Source of the DNA: Roseiarcus fermentans
GTDB lineage: Bacteria > Pseudomonadota > Alphaproteobacteria > Rhizobiales > Beijerinckiaceae
Assembly (NCBI RefSeq): GCF_003315135.1
Contig: NZ_QNRK01000018.1
Coordinates: 1-64,000, forward strand
Length of the DNA stretch: 64,000 nt
Direction of reading: 5' to 3'
Positions within the stretch are counted from its first letter, which is position 1; the number at the start of each line of letters is the position of its first letter. Both the position numbers and the translations under genes were made by a program. The notes under the pieces are model-generated. The model did no database searches and was not told the DNA's origin. It saw nothing but the letters and a program-made list of their open reading frames with translations. Below, one piece after another: positions 27,430-36,279 of this stretch.

Positions 27430-27720
27430 GAGCCGCGGGCTCGGCGTGGAACGCGAGGGCGCGCGTCCCGCGCGCCCGGACGGCGGCGCGCCGCCTCTCC
27501 CCGGGCGCGCCCTGTCGCCCTCGCGCACGCCTCCGGCGGCGAACGTCGCATCCCAAGCCGGTCTCGCCCTCTCCCTCAGGGAGAGGGACAGCCGGGCGAA
27601 GCCCGGCAGGGTGAGGGTCCGGAACGCCGACAGTCGGCGTGGCGCCCCCTCACCTGGCCGCTTCGCGGCCTGTCCTCTCCCTGAGGGAGAGGGATTGCCC
27701 ACTGCCTCCCCCGGCCTTGA
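27430..27720. repeat. Mosaic of GC-rich hairpin repeats
   Basis: Contains a double-hairpin unit (about 27457-27500, gggcgcgcgtcccgcgcgcc then gcggcgcgccgcc). It also contains a long inverted repeat with outer arms ccctctccctcagggagagg at about 27568-27587 and cctctccctgagggagaggg at about 27674-27693, enclosing smaller hairpins such as cgggcgaagcccg and gccgcttcgcggc. Confidence 0.7.
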
Positions 27721-27724
27721 AGTG

Positions 27725-28526
27725 ACAATTGGACGTAACTCCCAAGCCCGGCGTACGAGCGGCGGTCACGGCGCCCAATGGGAGCGGCGGCGTCTCGCCG
27801 CCGGGGTGCGCGAGACGCGCACCCTCCCAGGGCGCGCCCTGTCCGGCTCCTCGAGGACAGCCACCTTGGTAGTTACAATTGGACGTAACTCCCAAGCCGG
27901 CAGCGAACAGCGCCGTCATCGCGAGCGAAGCGAAGCGATCCAGGGCCGCTGGGCTGCTGTTGCGCCCTCTGATCGTCCCGCCGCCCTTCGTTGCGAGCAG
28001 AAGACGGAGCGATTTTTTCCGCAGGAGGCAAGCGGCGGCATGGGTTGCTTCGTCGCTTCGCTCCTCGCAATGACGGGGTTGGGAGTAACAATTGGACGTA
28101 ACTCCCAAGCCGGTGGCCAACAGCGCCGTCATCGCGAGCGAAGCGAAGCGATCCAGGGCCGCTGGGCTGCTGTCGCGCCCTCTGGTCGTCCAGCCGCCCT
28201 TGGTTGCGAGCAGAAGACGGAGCGATTTTTTCCGCAGGAAGCAAGCGGCGGCATGGGTTGCTTCGTCGCTTTGCTCCTCGCAATGACGGGGTTGGAAGTT
28301 ACAATTGGACGTAACTCCCAAGCCGGTGGCCAACAGCGCCGTCATCGCGAGCGAAGCGAAGCGATCCAGGGCCGCTGGGCCGCTGTTGCGCCCTCTGATC
28401 GTCCCGCCGCCCTTCGTTGCGAGCAGAAGACGGAGCGATTTTTTCCGCAGGAGGCAAGCGGCGGCATGGGTTGCTTCGTCGCTTCGCTCCTCGCAATGAC
28501 GGGGTTGGGAGTAACAATTGGACAGG
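27725..28526. repeat. Tandem array: three 213-bp units bounded by an acaattggacgtaac motif
   Basis: The motif acaattggacgtaactccc starts at 27725, 27875, 28088 and 28301, with a partial copy at 28514 (acaattggacagg). The first interval is 150 bp and carries a different (double-hairpin) insert. The next three are 213-bp near-identical copies. Inside each 213-bp copy, gtcatcgcgagcgaagcgaagcg (from 27915, 28128 and 28341) pairs with cgtcgcttcgctcctcgcaatgac near the other end, making one long hairpin. The boundary motif is itself a weak inverted repeat (GTTAC-N8-GTAAC). Confidence 0.85.
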
Positions 28527-28623
28527 TTTGGGCGCCCAACGCCTTGATATCCCACAGCCGGCGCCAAGCGAGCGCAGCCCGTTCGCGGCCCGCCCGGGCG
28601 GCCGGCGGGTCGGGCGCCGGGCG

Positions 28624-29676
28624 ATGAGCGAAAACCTCCTGACCGACGTCGCCGGCGTGCGCGTCGGGTCGGCCGACGACGCCCGGCTCGGCTCGGGGGT
28701 GACGGCGGTGATCTTCGACGAGCCGGCGGTCGCCTCGATCGCGGTCCACGGCGGCGCGCCGGCGTCGCGCGACACCGAACTGCTCGCGCCGCACATGACG
28801 GTCGAGCGGGTGGACGCCTTCGTCCTGTCGGGCGGGTCGGCGTTCGGCCTCGACGCGGCCGGCGGCGTCATGGCCCATCTGCTCGAGATCGGGCGCGGCC
28901 ACAGGGTCGGCGCGGCGCGCGTGCCGATCGTCCCGGGCGCGAGCCTGTTCGACCTCCTCAACGGCGGCGACAAGCGGTGGGACCGGACGAGGCCGGTCTA
29001 CTGGGAGCTCGGACGCCGGGCGGCGCTCGCGGCCGACAGGCGCTTCGCCCTCGGAACCGTCGGCGCAGGCTTCGGCGCCACCACGTTCGACCTCAAGGGC
29101 GGCCTCGGCTCGGCGAGCGCGCTCACCTCGCGCGGCTATCGCGTGGCCGCTCTCGTCGCCTGCAACGCCGTCGGTCGCGCGACCCGGGGCGCGAGCCGCT
29201 GGTTCTGGGCGGCGCCGTTCGAGCGGGAGGCCGAGTTCGGCGGGCTTGGAACCGGGACCCGCGACGAACCGCTGGTGTTCGCGATGAAGAACGGCGACCC
29301 GGCCAACACCAATCTCGCGGTCGTCGTCACCGACGCGCCGATGACCAAGGTCCAGGTCAAGCGGCTCGCCGTCATGGCGCAGGACGGGCTTGCGCTGTCG
29401 CTGCGTCCGGCGCACGCCCCGACCGACGGCGACACCGTGTTCGCCGCGGCCACCGGACGGGTCGGTCGGGCGCCCGACCTCGTCGACCTGACCGAGATCG
29501 GCATGCTCGCGGCCGAATGCGTGGCCCGCTCGGTCGCTCGCGGCGTCTACGAGGCGACGCCGCTCGCCGTGGAGGGCGCACAGCCGAGCTGGCGGCAGCT
29601 TTACGGGCATGGGACCGGCGGCGTCTCGCCGCCCGGAGCGCGGGACGCGCTCCCTCCCGAGGGCGCCGGACGATGA
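28624..29676 (+). CDS. P1 (S58) family peptidase, DmpA-like
   Basis: 350 residues. Family S58 comprises self-processing N-terminal nucleophile aminopeptidases. The protein starts LLTDVAGVRVGSADDARLGSGVT, has VERVDAFVLSGGSAFGLDAAGGV, GTVGAGFGATTF and the probable cleavage/nucleophile region PANTNLAVVVTDA near residue 230. The last 20 residues (GVSPPGARDALPPEG) are encoded by a GC-rich hairpin repeat, so the native end was probably just after WRQLYGHG. The next gene lies convergent 14 bp away. Confidence 0.9.
   Translation: MSENLLTDVAGVRVGSADDARLGSGVTAVIFDEPAVASIAVHGGAPASRDTELLAPHMTVERVDAFVLSGGSAFGLDAAGGVMAHLLEIGRGHRVGAARVPIVPGASLFDLLNGGDKRWDRTRPVYWELGRRAALAADRRFALGTVGAGFGATTFDLKGGLGSASALTSRGYRVAALVACNAVGRATRGASRWFWAAPFEREAEFGGLGTGTRDEPLVFAMKNGDPANTNLAVVVTDAPMTKVQVKRLAVMAQDGLALSLRPAHAPTDGDTVFAAATGRVGRAPDLVDLTEIGMLAAECVARSVARGVYEATPLAVEGAQPSWRQLYGHGTGGVSPPGARDALPPEGAGR
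29600..29673. repeat. GC-rich double-hairpin repeat at the 3' end of the P1 peptidase gene
   Basis: ggcggcgtctcgccgcc followed by gagcgcgggacgcgctccc and gagggcgcc. It is the same family as the copies near 18930, 27459 and 27787. It supplies the last codons of the peptidase and lies between two convergent genes, where it could serve as a bidirectional transcription stop; no T-run is present. Confidence 0.65.
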
Positions 29677-29690
29677 GGCGGCGTCTCGCC

Positions 29691-31118
29691 CTATTGCCCG
29701 CCGACCACCGCGATGCGCAGGTTGTTGGTGAGGCCCGAGGTGCCGAACGGCACGCCGGCGACGACGATGATCCGTTCGCCGGCGCCGGCGAAGCCCTCGA
29801 TATAGGCGTAGCGGCAGGCGCGCTCGGCCATGTCGCGCTCGTCGCGCGCGTCGTCGGTGACGATCGGATGAAGGCCCCAGACGACCGCCAGCCGTCGCGC
29901 CACCTCCTCGTTGGGCGTCAGCGCCAGGATCGCCGAGCGCGGCCGCTCGCGGGCGATCCTGAGGCCGGTCGATCCGGAGTTGGTCCAGGCGCAGATCACC
30001 TTGAGCCCGAGCGTCTCGGCGACGTCGCGCGCCGCCTCGGCGATGGCGTCGGCCCCGGTCTGCTCGGGAGAGGCGCGCTGCGCCTCGATGATCGAGGGAT
30101 AGATGCCCTCCGATTCGACCGCGATCGCGATCTTGTTCATCGTTGCGACCGCCTCGCGCGGATATTGCCCGGCGGCGCTCTCGGCGGACAGCATGATCGC
30201 GTCGGCGCCCTCGAACACCGCGGTTGCGACGTCCGACACCTCGGCCCGGGTCGGCACCGGCGAGGTGATCATCGATTCCAGCATCTGCGTCGCCACCACC
30301 ACGGGCTTGCCGAGCCTGCGGGCGTAGCGGGTCAGCGTCTTCTGGATGCCGGGCACGCGCTCGAGCGGCATCTCGACCCCGAGGTCGCCGCGCGCCACCA
30401 TGAACGCGTCCGAGACCTCCATGATCTCGTCCATCCGCGCCACCGCCTGCGGCTTCTCGATCTTGGCCATGACCAGCGCCCGGCCGCGGGCGATCGCCTT
30501 GACCTCGATCACGTCCTCCGGCCGCTGGACGAACGACAGCGCGATCCAGTCGATGTTCTCCTCGAGCGCGGCGGCGAGGTCGGCGCGGTCCTTGGGGGTC
30601 AGGGCCGATGTCGGGATCGTGGTGTCGGGCAGGCTCACGCCCTTCTTGTTCGACACCCGGCCCGGCACCTCGACCACGGTGGTCGCGCGCGCGGGCTCCG
30701 CCTCGACCACCCGCAGGAGCACCTTGCCGTCGTCGATCAGGATGCGGTGGCCCGGCGCGAGCGAACTCAGGATCTCGGGATGGGGCAACTGAACCCGGGA
30801 CGCGTCGCCCGGCGTCGTGTCGGCGTCGAGCACGAACCCCTCGCCCTTGTGCAGGTCGACGCCGCCCTCGGCGAACAGGCCGAGCCGCAGCTTCGGCCCC
30901 TGCAGATCGACGAGAATGCCGATCGGCCGGCCCTTCTCCTCCTCGATCGAGCGGATCATCGCCACCCGCTCGCGCATCGCGTCGTGGGACGCGTGGCTCA
31001 TGTTGATGCGAAAGACGTCGGCGCCGGCGTCGAACAGGGCCGAGACGGTCTGCCGGTCGGCGGAGGCCGGACCAAGGGTCGCGATGATCTTCACGCGTCG
31101 GCGGCGGCTGGACTGCAA
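29691..31118 (-). CDS. pyk: Pyruvate kinase
   Basis: 475 residues from a TTG at 31118, which follows GAGGAGAC by about 5 nt; the frame is open 18 codons further, but that part is unlike the family. It converts phosphoenolpyruvate and ADP to pyruvate and ATP. Signatures: KIIATLGPAS at the start, FRINMSHAS, DLQGPKLRLG, the active-site segment VMAKIEKPQAVARMDEI and the substrate loop MVARGDLGVEMP. Together with zwf it represents central carbon metabolism in this window. Confidence 0.95.
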   Translation of the reverse strand: MQSSRRRRVKIIATLGPASADRQTVSALFDAGADVFRINMSHASHDAMRERVAMIRSIEEEKGRPIGILVDLQGPKLRLGLFAEGGVDLHKGEGFVLDADTTPGDASRVQLPHPEILSSLAPGHRILIDDGKVLLRVVEAEPARATTVVEVPGRVSNKKGVSLPDTTIPTSALTPKDRADLAAALEENIDWIALSFVQRPEDVIEVKAIARGRALVMAKIEKPQAVARMDEIMEVSDAFMVARGDLGVEMPLERVPGIQKTLTRYARRLGKPVVVATQMLESMITSPVPTRAEVSDVATAVFEGADAIMLSAESAAGQYPREAVATMNKIAIAVESEGIYPSIIEAQRASPEQTGADAIAEAARDVAETLGLKVICAWTNSGSTGLRIARERPRSAILALTPNEEVARRLAVVWGLHPIVTDDARDERDMAERACRYAYIEGFAGAGERIIVVAGVPFGTSGLTNNLRIAVVGGQ

Positions 31119-31193
31119 GGGACGTCTCCTCGGGATCGGGCAGGGTGTCTGGGGCGGATTCTGGCGCCCCACCGGCTCGTTATGATGACGGGG

Positions 31194-31625
31194 TCAGGGC
31201 GTCGAGGGGGTAGCCTGGTCGGTCAGCTGGACCGTCCAGTTCTTCGCGTCCTTGCCGGTGTCGACTTCGAAGAAGCCGGTGCGGTCGAAGCCCCGCACGA
31301 AGCAATCCTGCCGGCCCAAGATCTTGAATTCGCGGTCCGAGGTGCACATGAACGCCTTGCCCTTCCACTCGCCGCCGCGCTCGTCCATCGCATAGACGTA
31401 GTAATATTGCGCGGCCAACGCCCCGCGCAGCAAGGTCACGCAGTCCAGCGACTTCAGATTCCACCAGCCCTCGCTTACCCACCCCTGGCCGTCGGTATAG
31501 GCGAGCGCGACGCTGACCCGGCTGCCGGTGTTGTTGCACATGCGCAGATCCGCGAGGGCCGGACCGGCGCCGAGCAGCGCGACGGCCAGCGCGGAAAAGG
31601 ACAGGGCATTGCTGAGTCTCGCCAA
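31194..31625 (-). CDS. DUF1036 family secreted protein
   Basis: 143 residues from a TTG. It has a signal peptide (LSFSALAVALLGAGPALA) followed by DLRMCNNTGSRVSVALAY, WVSEGWWNL and CVTLLRGAL, then YYYVYAMDERGG. These are the marks of DUF1036, a small integral or periplasmic alphaproteobacterial family of unknown function. It is 75 bp upstream of pyk on the same strand and may be co-transcribed. Confidence 0.87.
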   Translation of the reverse strand: MARLSNALSFSALAVALLGAGPALADLRMCNNTGSRVSVALAYTDGQGWVSEGWWNLKSLDCVTLLRGALAAQYYYVYAMDERGGEWKGKAFMCTSDREFKILGRQDCFVRGFDRTGFFEVDTGKDAKNWTVQLTDQATPSTP

Positions 31626-31850
31626 ATCGGTCTCGCGCTTCGGGCGGCCATATTCGCCGCGCGCCTGCCGCTGTCAACTCGCCCCGGCGGTCGAAGCGCC
31701 AGTCCGGCCGGACCGAACGGATCAGCCTGGTTCCGTCTCGCGCTGGACCGGCGTCCCATGCTCGCGCCGACTTCGGCGTTCGCGGTTCGAAGATGGCGCT
31801 GTCTGCGGCGCCGGCTCGACGGACCGGGTCGAATCGACGATGATCGCCGC

Positions 31851-33020
31851 ATGACTCGTCTTGCTCTCGTCTCTCTGGCGGTTGTGGCTGCGACTGCGGC
31901 GGCGCCGGCGCGCGCCGACTTTGCCTCCTGCGTCGCCGCGCTGCGGGCGGACGCCGCCCACGCCGGCATCTCCTCCGGCACGATCGACCAGGCGTTCTCC
32001 GGCCTCGAGCCGGACATGAAGGTGCTCGACCTCCAGAAGGTGCAGCCCGAGTTCAAGACGCCGATCTGGGACTATGTCGACGGCCTCGTCGACGAGGAGC
32101 GGGTCGCCGACGGCAAGGCGGCGATGGCGCGCGAGGCGCGCGCGCTCGCCCACGCCGAGCAGGCCTATGGCGTGAGCCGATACATGCTGGCGGCGATCTG
32201 GGGCGTCGAGTCGAATTTCGGCACGGAGATGGGCGGGCGCCCGCTCGTGAAGTCGCTCTCGACGCTCGCCTGCTTCGGCGAGCGCGCCGGCTACTTCCGC
32301 TCGGAGCTGATGGCGACCCTGAAGATCATCGACCGCGGCGACATCCCGGCGGAAAAGCTCGCCGGCTCCTGGGCGGGCGCGTTCGGGCAGACCCAGTTCA
32401 TGCCCTCGAGCTATCTCAGGCTGGCTGCGCCCGGGTCGGACGGGGGCCGCGACATTGTCGATTCCGCTGACGACGCGCTCGCCTCGACAGCGCACTATTT
32501 CGTCAAGTCCGGCTGGCGCTCCGGCGTTCCGTGGGGTTTCGAGGTCAGGCTGCCGCCCGGGTACGCCGGCCCTTCGGGGCGCAAGGCGAAGCAGCCGATG
32601 TCCGCCTGGGCGGCGCGCGGGATTGCCCGGGTGGACGGGCGGCCGCTCGGGGAGGGCGAGGCCGGGCTCCTGCTGCCCGCCGGCGCCGACGGGCCTGCCT
32701 TCCTGGTCACGCGCAACTTCGACGTCGTCTATTCCTACAACGCCGCCGAATCCTATTCGCTCGCCGCCTGCGTGCTGGCCGACCGGCTCGCCGGCGGGGC
32801 CGGCATCGTCACTCCCTGGCCGACCGACGATCCGGGACTGTCGCGGGTCGAGCGGCGCGAATTGCAGACCCTGCTGGCGCGGCGCGGCTACGACGTCGGC
32901 CAGCCCGACGGCGCGATCGGCAACAAGACCAAGGAAGCGATCGCCGACTTCCAGGGGAAGGTCGGGCTGCCGGTCAACGGCCGGGCGTCGCAGAAGGTGC
33001 TTCAGGCCCTGCGCCAGTAG
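31851..33020 (+). CDS. Lytic murein transglycosylase (MltB family) with peptidoglycan-binding domain
   Basis: 389 residues. A signal peptide (LALVSLAVVAATAAAPARA) targets it to the periplasm. The SLT_2 domain has the catalytic glutamate in AAIWGVESNFG (E120) and GQTQFMPSSYL. The C-terminal 60 residues (RRELQTLLARRGYDVGQPDGAIGNKTKEAI) form a PG_binding_1 domain. It cleaves glycan strands to 1,6-anhydro products. The frame is open far upstream, but only this part is family-like. Its 3' end overlaps the convergent hydrolase gene by 47 bp. Confidence 0.92.
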   Translation: MTRLALVSLAVVAATAAAPARADFASCVAALRADAAHAGISSGTIDQAFSGLEPDMKVLDLQKVQPEFKTPIWDYVDGLVDEERVADGKAAMAREARALAHAEQAYGVSRYMLAAIWGVESNFGTEMGGRPLVKSLSTLACFGERAGYFRSELMATLKIIDRGDIPAEKLAGSWAGAFGQTQFMPSSYLRLAAPGSDGGRDIVDSADDALASTAHYFVKSGWRSGVPWGFEVRLPPGYAGPSGRKAKQPMSAWAARGIARVDGRPLGEGEAGLLLPAGADGPAFLVTRNFDVVYSYNAAESYSLAACVLADRLAGGAGIVTPWPTDDPGLSRVERRELQTLLARRGYDVGQPDGAIGNKTKEAIADFQGKVGLPVNGRASQKVLQALRQ

Positions 33021-33639
33021 ACTGGCCGCCGACCGCCAGCCCGCGCCCGGCCAGGAATTCGCCGACCGCCGCGAGCCACGTCGCGTCGGCCTGCTCCTGG
33101 GTCGCGCCGCGCGCCTTCAGCGCCGCCTTGGCCACGAGCAGCGAGTGGTCGGCGCCCTCGACCACGCACAGCCGGGACTCCGCGACCATGCGCTTGCGTA
33201 CGCCGTCGAGACAGTCCAGCGGGCAGAGGGCGTCGCGCGTCCCCTGGACGAACATCGCCGGCGTCCTGAGTTCCACCAGGACCTGATCGCGCAATCTCGA
33301 GCGGTCGCCGGCGCCGCAGAGCGGGTAGCCGAGACAGATCACGGCTTCGACTGGCTCGATCAGGGCGACGTGGCAGCCGACCCGCCCGCCCATGCTCTTG
33401 CCGACCAGAACGATCGGTCCGGCGTGGCGCTCCCTCAGCCCTGCCAGCGCCGCCCGATGCGCCGCGATCAGCTTGGGCAGCGGGTCCGGCCGCCTCCTCC
33501 CCTCCCGCATGTAGGGGTAGTCGAAGGCGACCACGGGCCCTAGGGCGGCGATGAGGCGCGCGAAGGTCAGCATGCGCGGATGCGATGACGGCGCGCCGGC
33601 GCCGGGGGCGAGCAGAAAGGCGACGGCGCGATCGGCCAT
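32974..33639 (-). CDS. Alpha/beta-family hydrolase (dienelactone hydrolase-like)
   Basis: 221 residues. The sequence LLAPGAGAPSSHPRM near the start, the nucleophile elbow VGKSMGGRVG (serine near residue 83), TRDALCPL and GADHSLLV (catalytic Asp and His regions) match the small Tex30/KANL3-like alpha/beta hydrolase group. The substrate is unknown. The last 47 bp overlap the 3' end of the lytic transglycosylase gene on the other strand. Confidence 0.85.
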   Translation of the reverse strand: MADRAVAFLLAPGAGAPSSHPRMLTFARLIAALGPVVAFDYPYMREGRRRPDPLPKLIAAHRAALAGLRERHAGPIVLVGKSMGGRVGCHVALIEPVEAVICLGYPLCGAGDRSRLRDQVLVELRTPAMFVQGTRDALCPLDCLDGVRKRMVAESRLCVVEGADHSLLVAKAALKARGATQEQADATWLAAVGEFLAGRGLAVGGQSTGAGPEAPSATPGR

Positions 33640-34027
33640 GGCTGGAAAGCCTCGGTTCCCGGCGGGGCGCCGGCGCGCCGGGCGGCGCCTTCGCCCCTCG
33701 TGACCCTAGCAGAGCCGCCCCGCCGGCGCCCTCGTCTCGAACGTCGGGTCTTCGGCCTGGGCCGTCGGTTTCGCCGCATTTCTGCTCGCCGACAAGCCCA
33801 TGGTCGTGCGCAGGACCGGCCCGGTTGAACAAGACCGAGCATTGGCGAGGCCCATCGATGCGGCCGACAATCTTGTCGAGCGGGTCGTGGGGCGAGCGGC
33901 GAGGGCGGCGGGTCCTGCCGCCAAATCCACGCAGGCTTAACAGAGGTCAAGGCGCCCCGGCCGGCCGCTGGCTATCGACGCTCGCGAGACCGCGGCGGAT
34001 CGCGGACATGAGTTTGGGAGAGCGAGC
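33640..34027. other. Intergenic region before nirK
   Basis: No recognised gene. A frame on the plus strand from about 33730 to the TAA near 33940 reads like plausible protein (AWAVGFAAFLLADKPMVV and on to a C-terminal AAKSTQA) but has no start codon and no family that I recognise. The FNR/NnrR-like box at 33937-33950 is the main visible element. Confidence 0.5.
33937..33950 (+). promoter_or_regulatory. FNR/NnrR-like binding site upstream of nirK
   Basis: TTAAC-AGAG-GTCAA matches the Crp/Fnr half-site arrangement TTGAC-N4-GTCAA in nine of ten positions. It lies 78 bp before the nirK ATG, a normal place for an activator site. Nitrite reductase genes are commonly switched on by NnrR, DNR or FNR under low oxygen and nitric oxide. 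Confidence 0.6.
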
Positions 34028-35488
34028 ATGAGACCGGGGTCATTTGGTTCGGGAGTGGCCGTCGTCGCGATGCTCGCGGCCGGGGCGGCGCTCGGCGCTT
34101 CGCGCGAGGCGAATCGCGCCGATCCGATCGTCGGCGAGGAAACGGCGGTTCTGACCGACGCGCCCAATGTGCCGCCGCCGATTCATCGCAATCACGCGAC
34201 CAGGGTCGTCGTCCACCTCGAGGTGAAGGAGGTCGAAGGCCAACTCGCCGACGGCGTGCGCTACGTCTTCTGGACCTTCGGCGGCCGCGTGCCGGGCAAG
34301 TTCATCCGTATCCGCGAGGGCGACGAGGTCGAGTTCCACCTCGACAACCATCCCGACAACAAGAACCCCCACAACATCGACCTGCACGCGGTCAATGGCC
34401 CCGGAGGCGGCGCGGCGGCCTCGCTCACGGCGCCGGGACACAGCTCGGTGTTTTCGTTCAAGGCGCTCAATCCCGGCCTCTTCGTCTATCACTGCGCGAC
34501 CGCGCCGGTGGCGATGCACGTCGGCAACGGCATGTACGGCATGATCCTGGTCGAGCCGAAGGAGGGCCTGTCCAAGGTCGATCACGAATATTACCTGATG
34601 CAGAGCGACTTCTATACGCAGGGCAAGAACGGCGAGAAAGGCCTTCAGCCATTCAGCATGGAGAAGGTGATCGACGAAAAGCCGGAATACATCGTGTTCA
34701 ACGGCGCGGTCGGCTCGACCACCGGCGACAAGGCGCTGACCGCCAAGGTCGGCGATACGGTGCGCCTGTTCGTCGGCGACGGCGGCCCGAACGTCGTCTC
34801 GTCGTTCCACGCGATCGGGCAGATCTTCGACACCGTCTATCCCGAAGGCGCCATGAGCGCGCCGACCCATAACGTGCAGACGACGACGGTGCCAGCCGGC
34901 GGGGCGGCGATCGCCGAATTCAGGATGAGCGTGCCCGGCACCTTCATTCTGGTCGACCATTCGCTCGAACGCGCGTTCAACCGGGGCGCGCTGGCGCAGC
35001 TCAAGGTCACCGGGCCCGAGGACAAGCTCGTCTATTCCGGCAAGCAGTTCGACCTCGTCTACCAGCCCGAGGGCGCGGGGGCGCGCGCCGCGACGGGGGA
35101 ACGGCAGGTCGTCCTCGCGCCGGCCGCCCGGAGCAAGGAGGAGCGGATCAAGCTCGGCGCGGAGGTGTTCGCCAACAATTGTCAGGCCTGCCATCAGCAG
35201 GATGGGCAGGGCGTGCCGGACGCTTTCCCGCCGCTGGCCGGGTCGGACTACCTGAACGGCGACAAGATTCGGGCGATCAAGACCGTGACCGGCGGCCTCG
35301 AACAGCCGCTGACCGTCAATGGCAAGGGCTTCAACGGCGTCATGCCGGCCTGGACGCTGTCCGACGAGGACATCGCCAACGTGCTGACCTTCGTCTACTC
35401 GAAGTGGGACAATTCCGGGCAGGAGGTGACGCCGCAGGAGGTCAAGCTCCACCGGGTGACGGCCGGCGCCAAGGAGACCAAGGAGTAA
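34028..35488 (+). CDS. nirK: Copper nitrite reductase fused to a C-terminal cytochrome c
   Basis: 486 residues with a Sec signal. It reduces nitrite to nitric oxide in the periplasm. Two cupredoxin domains (about 55-330) hold the type 1 copper ligands H115, C156, H164 and M169, the type 2 ligands H120, H155 and H311, and catalytic D118 and H261. A linker leads to a class I cytochrome c domain (about 365-465) with heme motif CQACH (385-389) and a likely axial Met in GVMPAW. Most NirK proteins end near residue 340; the heme-tethered form is less common and would accept electrons directly. Next gene overlaps by one base (taATG). Confidence 0.95.
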   Translation: MRPGSFGSGVAVVAMLAAGAALGASREANRADPIVGEETAVLTDAPNVPPPIHRNHATRVVVHLEVKEVEGQLADGVRYVFWTFGGRVPGKFIRIREGDEVEFHLDNHPDNKNPHNIDLHAVNGPGGGAAASLTAPGHSSVFSFKALNPGLFVYHCATAPVAMHVGNGMYGMILVEPKEGLSKVDHEYYLMQSDFYTQGKNGEKGLQPFSMEKVIDEKPEYIVFNGAVGSTTGDKALTAKVGDTVRLFVGDGGPNVVSSFHAIGQIFDTVYPEGAMSAPTHNVQTTTVPAGGAAIAEFRMSVPGTFILVDHSLERAFNRGALAQLKVTGPEDKLVYSGKQFDLVYQPEGAGARAATGERQVVLAPAARSKEERIKLGAEVFANNCQACHQQDGQGVPDAFPPLAGSDYLNGDKIRAIKTVTGGLEQPLTVNGKGFNGVMPAWTLSDEDIANVLTFVYSKWDNSGQEVTPQEVKLHRVTAGAKETKE

Positions 35489-36279
35489 TGGGCGCCGCCG
35501 CCGTCTTCGTCGTCGCGATCCTCGCGGTCGCTTCGCCGGCCGCAGCCGCGGCCGGGGCGGAGCGCGGCGGCCTCGTTACGATCCCGCCCGGCCTCTACAC
35601 GCCGTTCCAGCGGGTGAAGGCAGCCAACTCGGGGGAAACAGAGGCGCAGGCCCCCGAGGCGATCGCCGCCTTCGCGATGGATCGGGCGCCGGTGACCAAC
35701 GCCGAATATCTCGGCTTCGTCACCGCGCATCCCGAGTGGCGCAAATCTTGGACCAAGACGCTGTTCGCCGATGGCCGCTACCTCGGGCGCTGGCCGGCCG
35801 ACCTCGATTTCGGCCACGCCGAGGCGGGTGATCGGCCTGTGACCGACGTGTCGTGGTTCGCGGCGCGGGCCTATTGCAAGACGCGCGGCCTGGACCTGCC
35901 GACGACCGCGCAATGGGAATATGCGCTCGCCGACGCCGGCCGCGACGAAGCGCGCGTTCGCGCCCGCTCGCTCGAATGGTTTTCCCGACCGAACGGCGCG
36001 GGCCCCGGAGCAATCGGAGGTCCGGTCAACGGTTACGGCGTCGGGAATCTGATCGGGCTGGTCTGGGAATGGACCGAGGATTTCAACGCCTATGCGATAA
36101 CCGCCGAATCGCGTGACCCCAACGGCAACGACAGCGCCGCGGTCTGCGGCGGCGCGGCGGCCGGGATCGCCGACGCGTCCGACTACCCGGCCTTCATGCG
36201 CGCCTCGATGCGGGCGAGCCTGAAGGCGAACTACACCGCCGACATGCTCGGCTTTCGCTGCGCCGGAGGCGCTCCATGA
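35488..36279 (+). CDS. nirV: NirV-like formylglycine-generating-enzyme-type protein
   Basis: 263 residues with a signal peptide (VFVVAILAVASPAAAAA). The FGE-sulfatase domain shows FAMDRAPVTNAEYLGFV, DRPVTDVSWFAARAYCKTRG, LPTTAQWEYALA, GLVWEWTEDFN and the end LGFRCAGG. NirV proteins are found next to nirK and their precise role is not settled. Overlap with both neighbours (TAATG before, ATGA after) indicates a nirK-nirV-SCO operon. Confidence 0.9.
   Translation: MGAAAVFVVAILAVASPAAAAAGAERGGLVTIPPGLYTPFQRVKAANSGETEAQAPEAIAAFAMDRAPVTNAEYLGFVTAHPEWRKSWTKTLFADGRYLGRWPADLDFGHAEAGDRPVTDVSWFAARAYCKTRGLDLPTTAQWEYALADAGRDEARVRARSLEWFSRPNGAGPGAIGGPVNGYGVGNLIGLVWEWTEDFNAYAITAESRDPNGNDSAAVCGGAAAGIADASDYPAFMRASMRASLKANYTADMLGFRCAGGAP

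Larger units (their letters stand above)
27230..28623. other. 1.4 kb non-coding repeat mosaic
   Basis: No credible gene is present. About 27230-27420 holds the rppH upstream region, the most A/T-rich stretch nearby. From 27430 to 28526 the DNA is a patchwork of hairpin repeats, listed below. The remaining 100 bp lead into the P1 peptidase gene. Open frames here read through repeats on both strands and contain RHCEERSDEA-type peptides, which are translation artefacts of this kind of repeat. Confidence 0.8.

Noticed and set aside
27725-28526. Possible CRISPR array
   Set aside because: The repeat motif is about 20-25 bp but the spacers are 125-190 bp, near identical to each other and palindromic; no cas gene is present.
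27650-28567. ORFs in the repeat array, with RHCEERSDEATHAA-type peptides
   Set aside because: They are translations of the hairpin repeats and recur with the 213-bp period; such peptides are a known artefact of these repeats.
28977-31850. Upstream part of a 1347-residue plus-strand ORF ending at 33020
   Set aside because: Only the last 389 residues are a real gene (lytic transglycosylase). The rest is antisense to pyruvate kinase and the DUF1036 gene or out of frame in the P1 peptidase gene.
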